A DNA stretch of 25,684 bases from JAQVUB01 sp033809415 (GCA_033809415.1 JAPXLT010000028.1:1-25684), one strand, 5' to 3'. Shown: positions 7,299 to 14,822, counted from the stretch's first letter. Translations and numbers: made by a program. The notes: generated by a model from the letters alone, not told the origin.

Positions 7299-7427
7299 AT
7301 AGACCGCGTCCAAAAAGGATTTTTTGTCCACGGAAAGCACGGAAAACCCGGAAAATTTGTAGGGGTGCTGCTCTGGCGGATGAGTCTGCATGCGGTTTAA
7401 AAAGTAGCGCAACCGTCCCTGTTGTGA
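7296..7427 (+). repeat. Dispersed element copy A (near full length)
   Basis: Module order: TAAATAGACCGCGTCC; AAAAAGGATTTTTT (with the preceding TCC a small stem followed by T6); GTCCACGGAAAGCACGG; AATTTGTAGGGGTGCTG; GGATGAGTCTGCATGCGG; TTTAAAAAGTAGCGCAACCG ending in GTTGTGA. It supplies the methyltransferase stop codon and could act as its terminator. Confidence 0.85.
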
Positions 7428-7507
7428 AGGTGCCTTCGTCTTTTCCTGCTAAATAACAGAGGCGTGGTGCGTGGTGCGGGGTGCGTGGTGCTGGGCGTCT
7501 GTGTTCT

Positions 7508-7576
7508 GTCCACAAAGTCCACAAAGTCCACAAAGTCCACAAAGTCCACAAAGTCCACAAAGTCCACAAAGTCCAC
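7508..7576. repeat. 9-bp tandem array, unit GTCCACAAA (7 full copies plus 6 bases), with GCCCCGTCT 9-mers after it
   Basis: Seven exact units run 7508-7570, then gtccac. Immediately after, three further 9-mers of a different sequence (gccccgtct, gccccgtct, gccccgtcc) follow up to about 7609. The period of 9 is kept although the sequence changes. Confidence 0.95.
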
Positions 7577-7738
7577 TCCGCGCGCCCCGTCTGCCCCGTC
7601 TGCCCCGTCCGACGGCTGCTTCGCGCGCGCGTACCTTAATAAGGGTGGGTTGCCCCCTGGGTGGGTGGGGCTAGATGATGTCTGAACCACGCAGAAAACA
7701 TAGTGCCGGGAAAACGGAATTTCAAGAAAAATCATGCG

Positions 7739-7748
7739 NNNNNNNNNN
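7739..7748. other. Run of 10 N (assembly scaffold gap)
   Basis: Ten undetermined bases inside the repeat region. The true length is unknown, so the structure of this region may be mis-assembled. Confidence 0.99.
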
Positions 7749-7799
7749 AGTCATAGCAATTCCTAATCCTGGGAATCGGCGTCCATCTGCGGAATCAGC

Positions 7800-7841
7800 G
7801 GACAAAATGGGTGCGGAACCCTTTTTGGACGCGATCTAAAT
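7800..7841 (-). repeat. Partial dispersed element, inverted relative to copy A
   Basis: On the minus strand ATTTAGATCGCGTCCAAAAA then GGGTTCCGCACCCATTTTGTCC. This matches the left end of copy A (TAAATAGACCGCGTCCAAAAA ... TTTTTTGTCC) with an inserted small hairpin GGGT-tccgc-ACCC in place of GGAT. Confidence 0.65.
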
Positions 7842-7845
7842 ACAC

Positions 7846-7880
7846 AAAAAAAGCCCCGTTTGCGCAACGGGGCTTTTTTT
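7846..7880 (-). terminator. Bidirectional intrinsic terminator after the small lipoprotein gene
   Basis: Perfect stem AAGCCCCGTT / AACGGGGCTT with 5-base loop TGCGC, flanked by A7 on the left and T7 on the right. It sits 13 bases after the lipoprotein stop and works in principle on both strands. Confidence 0.93.
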
Positions 7881-7893
7881 CTTTCAAGCTGTC

Positions 7894-8085
7894 TTAGTCC
7901 AGTGATTTTTTCGCATCATCCATAGCTTTGGAAGCGTCTTTTTTTGCTTCTTTGGCGGCTTTTTCTGCATCTTTGGACATCTGTTTCACAGAGTCGCCCA
8001 GTTTTTCAGAAGCACTTTTCTCTTTGCATCCGGTGAATGCAAACACCATGGAGGCAGCGGCCAACATCATCAGGAACTTTTTCAT
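7894..8085 (-). CDS. Small lysine/alanine-rich lipoprotein
   Basis: A 63-aa protein. Residues 1-20 form a signal peptide with lipobox FTGC, so Cys20 should be lipidated after cleavage. The mature part (KEKSASEKLGDSVKQMSK ...) is a charged heptad-like helix rich in Lys, Ala and Asp, like other short helical envelope lipoproteins of the Lpp-like or LEA-like kind. No specific function can be named. The ribosome-binding site AAAGGAAAA lies 5 bases before ATG 8085. It is followed by a strong terminator, so it is a monocistronic unit separate from gyrA upstream. Confidence 0.8.
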   Translation of the reverse strand: MKKFLMMLAAASMVFAFTGCKEKSASEKLGDSVKQMSKDAEKAAKEAKKDASKAMDDAKKSLD

Positions 8086-8211
8086 CGCGTTTTCCTTTCC
8101 TTTTTTCTAATCACTCCCTACTCTGCCTCAAGGTCAGAGCATCGAGTGAACTTTATCAGAATAAACAATTAATGTATATCCTCACGACAGTATGTCAAGC
8201 GTAATCTCTGC

Positions 8212-8248
8212 AATTTTAAAAAGGTAGCGCAACCGTCCCGGTTGTGAT
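8212..8248 (+). repeat. Dispersed element copy F (3' module only), abutting gyrA
   Basis: TTTTAAAAAGGTAGCGCAACCG then TCCCGGTTGTGATGG, the terminal module alone. It ends 4 bases from the gyrA stop codon (8252-8254), pointing into the gene's 3' end. Confidence 0.85.
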
Positions 8249-8251
8249 GGA

Positions 8252-11053
8252 TCAGTTTGTTTCCTCTTCGGGTGCATTGTCCTCGCCTGCTTCGGCTGTC
8301 TCTTCAGTGTTTTCGTCGCTTTGTGCCTGGATGTTGGCAAGGAACTCCGCCTCGAGTGCGGCCATGTCGGCATTTTCTTCTTCCTTTGCCTGGTTGGCGG
8401 CGATTTCCTCTTCGCTGAGTTCATCAACGATCGTGGCGGTAGCAACGCGGTCGCCTTCGCTGAGGCGCATGACGATGACGCCGTAGGCCGCACGACCAGT
8501 CTGACGGACATCCTGGACACGCAGGCGGACTGTCTGCCCCTCGACCGAAATCAGGATCAGTTCCTGATTCGAGTTGGCGGGTACTTGGAGTGCGGCGACA
8601 ACGCTGTCACCCTCGCGCAGTTTCATGCTGATGACGCCTTTGGCGCCACGGCGTGTGCGGCGGTAACGCCTGCTCGAGGATTCCTCCGGAGCAGACGTTT
8701 CCGCATCTCCATTTTCCAGCGTTTCGCTGGCTTCGTCTTCCTCGATGTCGATGTCCGAATCCGAGTTGTCATCATCTGCGGAGGAGTCATTTGTGCTGAT
8801 GGGGGTTGGGTCCGCCGAGCCGATGGGGGTTCGTTTACCCATGCCTTGAGCGCTGATGACTAGCAGTTCGTCATCGGGATTGACAACAGCCATTGCGACC
8901 AGTTCCGAGACCAATTCGCCGTTTTTGTCGCGCAGCTGCATGCCTCGTACGCCGATGGAATTCCGACCCGTGCTGCGGATATCGCTTTCGCAGAAGCGGC
9001 AGGCCATCCCATTGGCTGCGGAGAGCAGAATGTCCTGGGTTCCATCGGTGAGTTTGGCGTCAATCAGATCATTGCCTTCTTCAAGGTTGATGGCAATGAT
9101 CCCTCGCCTGCGCAGATTCTTGAAAGCTGACAGCGGAGTCTTCTTGACAATCCCGTTGCGGGTGGCCATGACCACGTAACAATCCGGCTGATCCATTGTC
9201 TCGACCGGGATCATCGCACGAACGCGCTCGCCTTCGGCGAGATCGAGCAGGTTGATCAGTGCCTTGCCCTGGCTGTCGCGGGCACCTTCAGGAATTTCGT
9301 AGGCTTTCAGCCAGCGCATCTGCCCCTTGTTGGTAAAGAACAGGATGATGTCATGGGTGCAGCAGGTCAGCAGCAGATCGACATAATCTTCTTCTTTGGT
9401 CTTCATGCCGCGCACCCCCTTGCCGCCACGGTTCTGGGCTTCATAGAGGCTGGCAGGGACGCGTTTGATATAACCGGTGGCGGAGAGGGGAATGACACAG
9501 ATATCACGGGCGATCAGGTCTTCCAAGTCGATCTCGTGTTCACCGGGAACGATCATCGTGCGGCGAGGATCGGCGTATTTGCTGCGCACCTCGAGCAATT
9601 CCGTCTTGACTACATCCATGATTTTCAAACGCGAAGAAAGGATATCTTTCAGGCGGTCGATTTCTTGCAGCAAGGTTGCATGCTCGTTTTGCAGTTCATC
9701 AACCGCCAAGTTGGTCAATTGATACAAGCGCATCTCGAGGATGGCCTTGGTCTGCCGTTCGGAAAGCAGGAAGCGCTCCATCAGGCGTTGGGCGGCTTCC
9801 TCCCGGTTCGCAGCCTCGCGAATAATATTGACCACTTCAGTGATATTGGCCTGGGCAATCAACAGTCCTTGGACGATATGATCGCGCTCTTCAGCCTTGC
9901 GCAATTCGAAACGGCAACGCCGGGTGATGACTTCCTCACGGTGATCAATGTAAGCCTCGAGAATCTGCTTCAGATTCATCGTCCGCGGGCGATTGCGGTC
10001 AACTACCAGGAGCTGCGCACCCCAGACACTTTCCAGGGGCGTCATCGCGTACAACTGATTCAGAACAACATTGCCGATAAAGCCGCGCTTGATCTCGATT
10101 TCAATCTTGATCCCGGCGCGGGACGAGGACAAGTCCTCGAGGGCGGATATGCCGGGGATTTTGCCATCGTTGACCAGCTCCGCGATTTTCAACACCATAT
10201 TTTCTTTGTTAACACCATACGGAATTTCGCTGATGGTGATTTTTTCCCGGCCATTTTTCTCCTCGATGGTGGCTTTTCCGCGCAATCTGACGGAGCCACG
10301 CCCGGTTTCGTAGAGGGAGATGATCGAGCGTATTCCCTGGATGATTCCGCCGGTGGGGTAGTCCGGCCCGGGAATAATGCGCATTAATTCCCGGATGGTG
10401 ATGCGTGGATTGTCGATGACGGCGATGGTGGCATCGATGACTTCGCCGAGATTGTGGGTGGGGATGTTGGTAGCCATGCCGACGCCGATGCCCTGGGCAC
10501 CATTGACCAGCAGATTTGGGAAACGGGCTGGCAATACGCTGGGTTCCAAGTCCTTTTCGTCAAAGGTCGGGCGCATGTCAACGGTATCTTTTTCCAAGTC
10601 GGCAAGGAGTTCTTCAGCCAGGCGTTCCATGCGGCATTCGGTATAGCGGTATGCCGCTGCGGAGTCCCCGTCGATCGAGCCGAAGTTGCCCTGTCCGTCA
10701 ATCAAGGGATAGCGCATCGAGAAGTCCTGGGCCATGCGCACCATCGTTTCATAGACGGCGGAGTCCCCATGGGGGTGGTAGTTACCGATGACTTCGCCGA
10801 CGACTTTGGCGCATTTGGTATATGGGCTGCTTTTTCCGAAGCCGCGCTGGCGCATGGCGTAGAGGATGCGGCGGCTGCCCGGTTTCATGCCGTCGCGCAC
10901 ATCCGGAATGGCGCGTCCGACGTTGGCGCTGACTGAGTACTGCAAGTATGCAGTATGCATGATGTCTTCAATCGGATAGGGGACGTCGTTCTTGCCAATG
11001 GGAACGGCAGTGTTTTCTGGATCGTTCGGAAGGTTGGTGTTTTCGTCGCTCAT
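8252..11053 (-). CDS. gyrA: DNA gyrase subunit A
   Basis: A 933-aa type II topoisomerase A subunit, which breaks and rejoins DNA in the gyrase A2B2 complex. The N-terminal part shows MHTAYLQYSVSANVGRAIPD, the quinolone-region GNYHPHGDSAVYETMVRMAQ (Ser98 and Glu102 equal to E. coli Ser83 and Asp87) and the catalytic RYTE (Tyr137). The GyrA box is QNRGGKG at 540-546, with Asn in place of the usual Arg, which marks it as GyrA rather than ParC. The C-terminal pinwheel is interrupted at about residues 745-795 by a very acidic insert (SSADDDNSDSDIDIEEDEAS ...). The protein ends in a second acidic tail. It lies 80 bp downstream of gyrB, with a hairpin between them. Confidence 0.98.
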   Translation of the reverse strand: MSDENTNLPNDPENTAVPIGKNDVPYPIEDIMHTAYLQYSVSANVGRAIPDVRDGMKPGSRRILYAMRQRGFGKSSPYTKCAKVVGEVIGNYHPHGDSAVYETMVRMAQDFSMRYPLIDGQGNFGSIDGDSAAAYRYTECRMERLAEELLADLEKDTVDMRPTFDEKDLEPSVLPARFPNLLVNGAQGIGVGMATNIPTHNLGEVIDATIAVIDNPRITIRELMRIIPGPDYPTGGIIQGIRSIISLYETGRGSVRLRGKATIEEKNGREKITISEIPYGVNKENMVLKIAELVNDGKIPGISALEDLSSSRAGIKIEIEIKRGFIGNVVLNQLYAMTPLESVWGAQLLVVDRNRPRTMNLKQILEAYIDHREEVITRRCRFELRKAEERDHIVQGLLIAQANITEVVNIIREAANREEAAQRLMERFLLSERQTKAILEMRLYQLTNLAVDELQNEHATLLQEIDRLKDILSSRLKIMDVVKTELLEVRSKYADPRRTMIVPGEHEIDLEDLIARDICVIPLSATGYIKRVPASLYEAQNRGGKGVRGMKTKEEDYVDLLLTCCTHDIILFFTNKGQMRWLKAYEIPEGARDSQGKALINLLDLAEGERVRAMIPVETMDQPDCYVVMATRNGIVKKTPLSAFKNLRRRGIIAINLEEGNDLIDAKLTDGTQDILLSAANGMACRFCESDIRSTGRNSIGVRGMQLRDKNGELVSELVAMAVVNPDDELLVISAQGMGKRTPIGSADPTPISTNDSSADDDNSDSDIDIEEDEASETLENGDAETSAPEESSSRRYRRTRRGAKGVISMKLREGDSVVAALQVPANSNQELILISVEGQTVRLRVQDVRQTGRAAYGVIVMRLSEGDRVATATIVDELSEEEIAANQAKEEENADMAALEAEFLANIQAQSDENTEETAEAGEDNAPEEETN

Positions 11054-11079
11054 AAGAATTATCTGTCTTTCAATTTATC

Positions 11080-11101
11080 CCGGCTGGTTCTCGCCAGCCG
11101 G
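11080..11101 (-). promoter_or_regulatory. Perfect hairpin in the gyrB-gyrA intergenic space
   Basis: CCGGCTGG / CCAGCCGG arms with a 6-base loop, about 26 bases before the gyrA ATG. There is no T-run after it on the minus strand, so it is not a classical terminator. It could adjust RNA stability, processing or gyrA translation. Confidence 0.6.
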
Positions 11102-11133
11102 AGGTTTGCTGGTTGACATCGTTTCTGGAGAAC

Positions 11134-13689
11134 TCAAATATCCAGGTCTTTGACGGATTCGGCGAAGCGCTCGATATATTCCCGGCGGGGAGCCACTTGC
11201 TCGCCCATCAGCAGGACAAACATGCGTTCGGCCTCGACAGCATCGGCCATGGTGACTTTGATCATTTTACGCCGTGCGGGGTCCATGGTTGTTTCCCAAA
11301 GCTGATCGGGGTTCATTTCACCCAGTCCTTTGTAGCGTTGGATATAGAGTCCCTGCCGCCCGTTGCTGGTAACCTGATCATAGACCGCTTCGAGCGTATT
11401 GACCGGAGTGACCTTTTCTTTATGGACCATTTCCAAGATCGGGGTTTCGCCAGTGAACAGGCAACGGCAGTCAAGTTCGAATGCTTGCAGTTTTTCATCT
11501 AAGGTAATGAAGGTATTTGCTTCCGGAATGTTAATGATGTCAATGGCTGAATGTACCGGAGCTTCACTGATGATCGGATCGCCATTTTCATCATATTCAA
11601 CCGGAGGTGCGGGCAGCTCGACATCTTCGGAAGGCGGTTCTTCCTTATCGTCCTCGGGATTGTCATCTTCCACAGCCAGGCGTGCTTCCGCATCCTGGAC
11701 AATCTGCTCGATCTCGGTTTTGTCAAAGGCATAATGGAAAGAAATCGAACCGTCAATCTCGCGAACGGCTACTAGGGCAACCGGAAAGCGCCCGTGCGTA
11801 ATGCGCTGCTGGAAATAATCGGTCGGGAGAATGCCATAGCGGGGCAGGTTGTTTTTAGCCAGGCGCAGGAATTCCCGGATGCACTGAATGATTTCCGTAG
11901 TCAAATCCGGCGGATAGGGGTCTTGCCCCGGTCGCCTCAGGCTGATGTCTTGCAGGCCAAGGCGCAGCAGGATGCCATCGAGCTGATCTTCGTTTTCGAC
12001 GTACTGCTCATGCTTGCGGCGGGTGACCTTGAACAGCGGGGGTTTGGCGATATAGATGTAGCCGGCCTCGAGCAGCGGTTTCATCTGGCGGTAGAAGAAA
12101 GTCAGAAGCAGCGTCCGGATGTGCGAGCCGTCCACGTCCGCGTCAGTCATGATGATAATGCGGTGGTAGCGCGCTTTTGTTACATCGAATTCTTCGACGC
12201 CGATGCCGCAGCCGATGGCCGTGATCAAGGTGCGGATTTCGTTGTTGTTCAGCATCTTGTCCAGACGAGCCTTCTCGACGTTGATCAGTTTGCCGCGAAT
12301 GGGGATGATCGCCTGGAAACGGCTGTCGCGTCCCTGTTTGGCAGAGCCGCCAGCCGAATCACCCTCGACGATGTAGAGTTCGGACAAGGCCGGGTCTTTT
12401 TCAGAGCAATCCGACAGCTTGCCGGGCAGGGCGGTGATGCCCAGCGGGCTTTTGCGGCGGCTGGCTTCGCGCGCTTTGCGCGCGGCTTCCCGGGCGCGTG
12501 CGGCACCGTAGGCCTTCTCGATGATCATCTTGGCATCCTTGGGATGTTCCTCGAAGTAGGTGGTCAGGGTGGAATAGACGATCGAATCGACAATGCCGCG
12601 GACTTCGCCGTTGCCCAGTTTGGTCTTAGTCTGTCCTTCAAACTGCGGGTCTTTGATTTTGACGCTGATTACCGCAGCCAGACCTTCACGGACGTCGCTG
12701 CCGGAAACCGTATCTTCGTTTTTGAAAGCAGGAACGGTTTTAGCATAGTTGTTGACGCTGCGTGTGATCGCCTGCTGAAAGCCGGTCAAGTGCGTTCCGC
12801 CCTCGATCGTATTGATATCATTGGCGTAGCTGTAGATGGTTTCCGCATACGAATCGTTGTACTGCATGGCGATTTCCGCTTCGACGTCATCGCGGACGGT
12901 CTTGAAGTAGATGACTTCATGCAGGGGATTCTTGACCCGGTTCAGGTGGGTGACGAATTCCCGCAGCCCGCCGGTAAAGCAGAAGACCTCTTCGCGGGGA
13001 TTCTCACCACGCTGGTCGCAGAGGGTGATGCGGACGCCGGCGTTCAGGAATGCCAGCTCGCGAAGGCGGTTCGCAAGAATGTCCCATATAAATTCAGTAA
13101 CCGTGAAGATTTCGGGGTCCGGCATGAATTTGACGGTGGTGCCGCGGAGGTTGCTGGGACCTTTGCAAACGAGCGGCTCGACTGTATTGCCGCGTTCGAA
13201 GCGCATCTGGTATTCCGAGCCGTCGCGGTGGATGGTCAAGGCGAGCCATTGGGAGAGGGCGTTGACGCAGGAGACGCCGACGCCGTGCAGTCCACCGGAA
13301 ACATGGTATGCGTTATGGTCGAATTTACCACCGGCATGCAGCATGGTCAATGCGACTTCACAGGCAGGCTTCTTCTCGATTGGATGCATGTCAACGGGGA
13401 TGCCCCGCCCGTCATCGGTAACCGTGATGCTGTTGTCGAAGCCGATCCGAACGGAAATGTTTTGGCAGAATCCTGCCATGGCTTCGTCAATGCTGTTATC
13501 GACGACTTCGTAAACGAGGTGATGCAGGCCCCTTTCGCCGGTATCCCCGATATACATGCTGGGGCGCTTGCGTACCGCCTCCAGACCTTCCAGAACCGTG
13601 ATCTGATTGGCATTGTATTCCGAATTGGTGATTTCCTTTGCAGGGATTTCAGGAAATATGTTTCCTGACGGAGAATCGTGATTGGACAT
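11134..13689 (-). CDS. gyrB: DNA gyrase subunit B
   Basis: An 851-aa ATPase subunit of gyrase. The GHKL ATPase motifs are YEVVDNSIDEAMAG, DDGRGIPVD and GGLHGVGVSCVNALS. The TOPRIM domain has IVEGDSAGGSAKQGRD (Glu at about 442) and DADVDGSHI (about 513-518). The C-terminal QRYKGLGEMNPDQLWETTMD closes the family pattern. Between KPPLFKV and the C-terminal block there is an insert of about 200 residues, comparable in place to that of E. coli GyrB. It includes an acidic stretch (EDDNPEDDKEEPPSEDVE). ATG 13689 is chosen because AAGGAATT lies 7-8 bases upstream; the 40 residues before it in the open frame have no start support. First gene of a gyrB-gyrA operon. Confidence 0.97.
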   Translation of the reverse strand: MSNHDSPSGNIFPEIPAKEITNSEYNANQITVLEGLEAVRKRPSMYIGDTGERGLHHLVYEVVDNSIDEAMAGFCQNISVRIGFDNSITVTDDGRGIPVDMHPIEKKPACEVALTMLHAGGKFDHNAYHVSGGLHGVGVSCVNALSQWLALTIHRDGSEYQMRFERGNTVEPLVCKGPSNLRGTTVKFMPDPEIFTVTEFIWDILANRLRELAFLNAGVRITLCDQRGENPREEVFCFTGGLREFVTHLNRVKNPLHEVIYFKTVRDDVEAEIAMQYNDSYAETIYSYANDINTIEGGTHLTGFQQAITRSVNNYAKTVPAFKNEDTVSGSDVREGLAAVISVKIKDPQFEGQTKTKLGNGEVRGIVDSIVYSTLTTYFEEHPKDAKMIIEKAYGAARAREAARKAREASRRKSPLGITALPGKLSDCSEKDPALSELYIVEGDSAGGSAKQGRDSRFQAIIPIRGKLINVEKARLDKMLNNNEIRTLITAIGCGIGVEEFDVTKARYHRIIIMTDADVDGSHIRTLLLTFFYRQMKPLLEAGYIYIAKPPLFKVTRRKHEQYVENEDQLDGILLRLGLQDISLRRPGQDPYPPDLTTEIIQCIREFLRLAKNNLPRYGILPTDYFQQRITHGRFPVALVAVREIDGSISFHYAFDKTEIEQIVQDAEARLAVEDDNPEDDKEEPPSEDVELPAPPVEYDENGDPIISEAPVHSAIDIINIPEANTFITLDEKLQAFELDCRCLFTGETPILEMVHKEKVTPVNTLEAVYDQVTSNGRQGLYIQRYKGLGEMNPDQLWETTMDPARRKMIKVTMADAVEAERMFVLLMGEQVAPRREYIERFAESVKDLDI

Positions 13690-13754
13690 GAATAATTCCT
13701 TACAATAAACGTGAAATGCAGAAGACGGATATTCCATCTCCTGTGTAGAGCTAA

Positions 13755-13800
13755 AAAAAGGCAACCCTATAATATATAGTATAAAGGCGTTTTTTCTACT
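13755..13800 (-). promoter_or_regulatory. Possible gyrB promoter region
   Basis: On the minus strand TAGAAA is followed 18 bases later by TATTAT within a TATACTATATATTATAG tract, about 75 bases before the gyrB ATG. The -35 match is weak, so this is only a candidate. Confidence 0.35.
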
Positions 13801-13820
13801 GCACTCCAAGCAAATTCCAA

Positions 13821-13935
13821 GATTTTTTTAACCACGAAAAAACACGAAAAGGCACGAAATTTTTATAGGGGGTAGTGCTTCGACGGATGGGATTGCACGC
13901 AGTTTAAAAAGTAGCGCAACCGTCCCGGTTGTGAT
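13821..13935 (+). repeat. Dispersed element copy B
   Basis: TTTTTTTAACCACGAAAAAACACG, AAAAGGCACGAAATTTTTATAGG, then GTGCTTCGACGGATGGG, GCACGCAG and TTTAAAAAGTAGCGCAACCG to GTTGTGATT. It is one of the best copies of the AACCACGAA subtype. It is followed by GTCCTGTCCACTACGTCTGA, a relic of the GTCCAC array. It lies upstream of gyrB, between its promoter and the tRNA gene. Confidence 0.88.
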
Positions 13936-14096
13936 TATCCTGACTGTTGTGGGGGGGCTTGTCCTGTCCACTACGTCTGACCCGCACCACGCACTACAGA
14001 CGCATTACAAACAAAATATTAAAATTTCGCAGGTGTTAGACTTGCTTTTATCAGGATTTGTAGTAAGTTAACTCATCGTCTGAATATGTTGATATT

Positions 14097-14173
14097 GGGG
14101 CTATAGCTCAGCTGGCTAGAGCGATACGTTCGCAACGTATAGGCCAGGGGTTCGAATCCCCTTAGCTCCACCA
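14097..14173 (+). tRNA. tRNA-Ala, anticodon CGC
   Basis: Complete cloverleaf. Acceptor GGGGCTA pairs with TAGCTCC, including the G3-U70 pair that specifies alanine. The D arm is GCTC/GAGC. The anticodon stem ATACG/CGTAT has loop TTCGCAA giving CGC, which reads GCG. The T arm is AGGGG-TTCGAAT-CCCCT, with discriminator A and encoded CCA at 14171-14173. The opposite-strand reading 'VELRGFEPLAYTLRTYRSSQ' is the usual spurious antisense ORF. Confidence 0.97.
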
Positions 14174-14227
14174 GATTTAACACAAAAGGCCGAAGCGCTC
14201 GCGCTTCGGCCTTTTGTGTTAAATCTG
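14172..14227 (+). terminator. 26-bp perfect hairpin terminator starting within the tRNA CCA end
   Basis: Arms 14172-14197 and 14202-14227 are perfectly complementary with a 4-base loop (CTCG). The core AAAAGGCCGAAGCG/CGCTTCGGCCTTTT is a standard intrinsic terminator. The outer CAGATTTAACAC/GTGTTAAATCTG extends it far beyond what termination needs. The last two bases of the tRNA (CA) are part of the stem. Confidence 0.9.
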
Positions 14228-14231
14228 CCCC

Positions 14232-14280
14232 GGCGTAGTCAAGCCCGCTTGCGGGCGCCGACGAAGCCGGGCTTCCTCTC
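14232..14280. repeat. REP-like double palindrome, second copy
   Basis: GCCCGC-tt-GCGGGC hairpin, spacer GCCGAC, then GAAGCCGGGCTTC and CTCTC. It has the same layout as 4417-4457. Confidence 0.65.
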
Positions 14281-14376
14281 AACACCATCCCTCGACCAAG
14301 CCCCGGGCAGGCGGCATCCGTAAGTCCATTGTATTCACCGCGAGTTGCCGCACGGTCGATTGCTCCACCATTTTAA

Positions 14377-14409
14377 CCCCTTGAAGGTAAATGACTTCAG
14401 GGGGCTTTT
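14377..14409 (+). terminator. Terminator-like hairpin
   Basis: CCCCTTGAAG / CTTCAGGGGG (one G-T pair) with an 8-base loop followed by CTTTTC. It lies 6 bases after a CTCCACCA sequence that looks like the 3' end of a lost tRNA-like gene. Confidence 0.65.
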
Positions 14410-14419
14410 CATTTTAAAG

Positions 14420-14527
14420 CACAAGTTTCAAATCCAAATTCGGAATCTTTTGCAAGAGATGTCTCGCGAAGGGTTGATATTCAATGCGGGGAGCCGAGGT
14501 GCGCAAGCTAATTGGAGGAAGAATTAG
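14420..14527 (+). pseudogene. Possible C-terminal winged-helix gene remnant
   Basis: An open stretch ends at TAG 14525-14527 with IRNLLQEMSREGLIFNAGSR then AQANWRKN. Leu-x-Glu-Met-x-x-Glu-Gly-Leu-Ile followed by Gly-Ser-Arg resembles the wing end of winged-helix domains. The C-terminus of the AlbA_2 protein in this window (LSELVDVGILAQIGAGRATA) is a comparable example. There is no upstream start or domain, so at most this is a fragment. The resemblance is short and could be chance. Confidence 0.25.
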
Positions 14528-14822
14528 TATGGCAGCCATGTTAGCAAGAAATGCGATCTTTTCTTATGTGCTGCTTATGTGCAGTTTGCGGTGAAACGGG
14601 TGGTAGAAGAGATTGCGACGGTCAAGCTAAATGGCTTGTGGAATAGCTTGGCTCCACGATTTTTAGCTTGGAAAGATTGCTTTGTCGGAGTGTTTAATAC
14701 GTTTACATTAAGCATATTAAATCAAGCTACACGAAGCTTGCAGTTATTTGCTTTTAGCTTGGAGAAACAGAGAGTGTACGGATGGCGCTCTCGACGATTT
14801 CTTATGTGTCGCTTATGTGTAC

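Larger units (their letters stand above)
7299..7893. other. Gene-free repeat region with scaffold gap
   Basis: Holds element copy A, a degenerate 7-bp repeat (7462-7497), a 9-bp array (7508-7576), three GCCCCGTCT-type 9-mers (7583-7609), the 10-N gap and an inverted partial element copy (7800-7841), then the terminator at 7846. The two element ends face each other, bracketing about 540 bp. No coding sequence is supported. Confidence 0.8.

Noticed and set aside
7508..7609. CRISPR array
   Set aside because: Units are 9 bp, contiguous and without spacers; no cas genes in the window.
9353..10387. 344-codon plus-strand open frame opposite gyrA
   Set aside because: Same reason: shadow of gyrA, no start signal, no family match.
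11794..13668. 624-codon open frame on the plus strand opposite gyrB
   Set aside because: It is antisense to a clear gyrB and its translation has no domain sense; it results from codon bias of the gene on the other strand.
14073..14288. Minus-strand frame reading VELRGFEPLAYTLRTYRSSQ
   Set aside because: This is the well-known false ORF produced by reading a tRNA gene antisense.
14285..14370. tmRNA or second complete tRNA ending in CTCCACCA
   Set aside because: The T-arm stem is missing and no acceptor 5' strand could be paired, so no functional RNA gene is claimed; kept only as a possible remnant.
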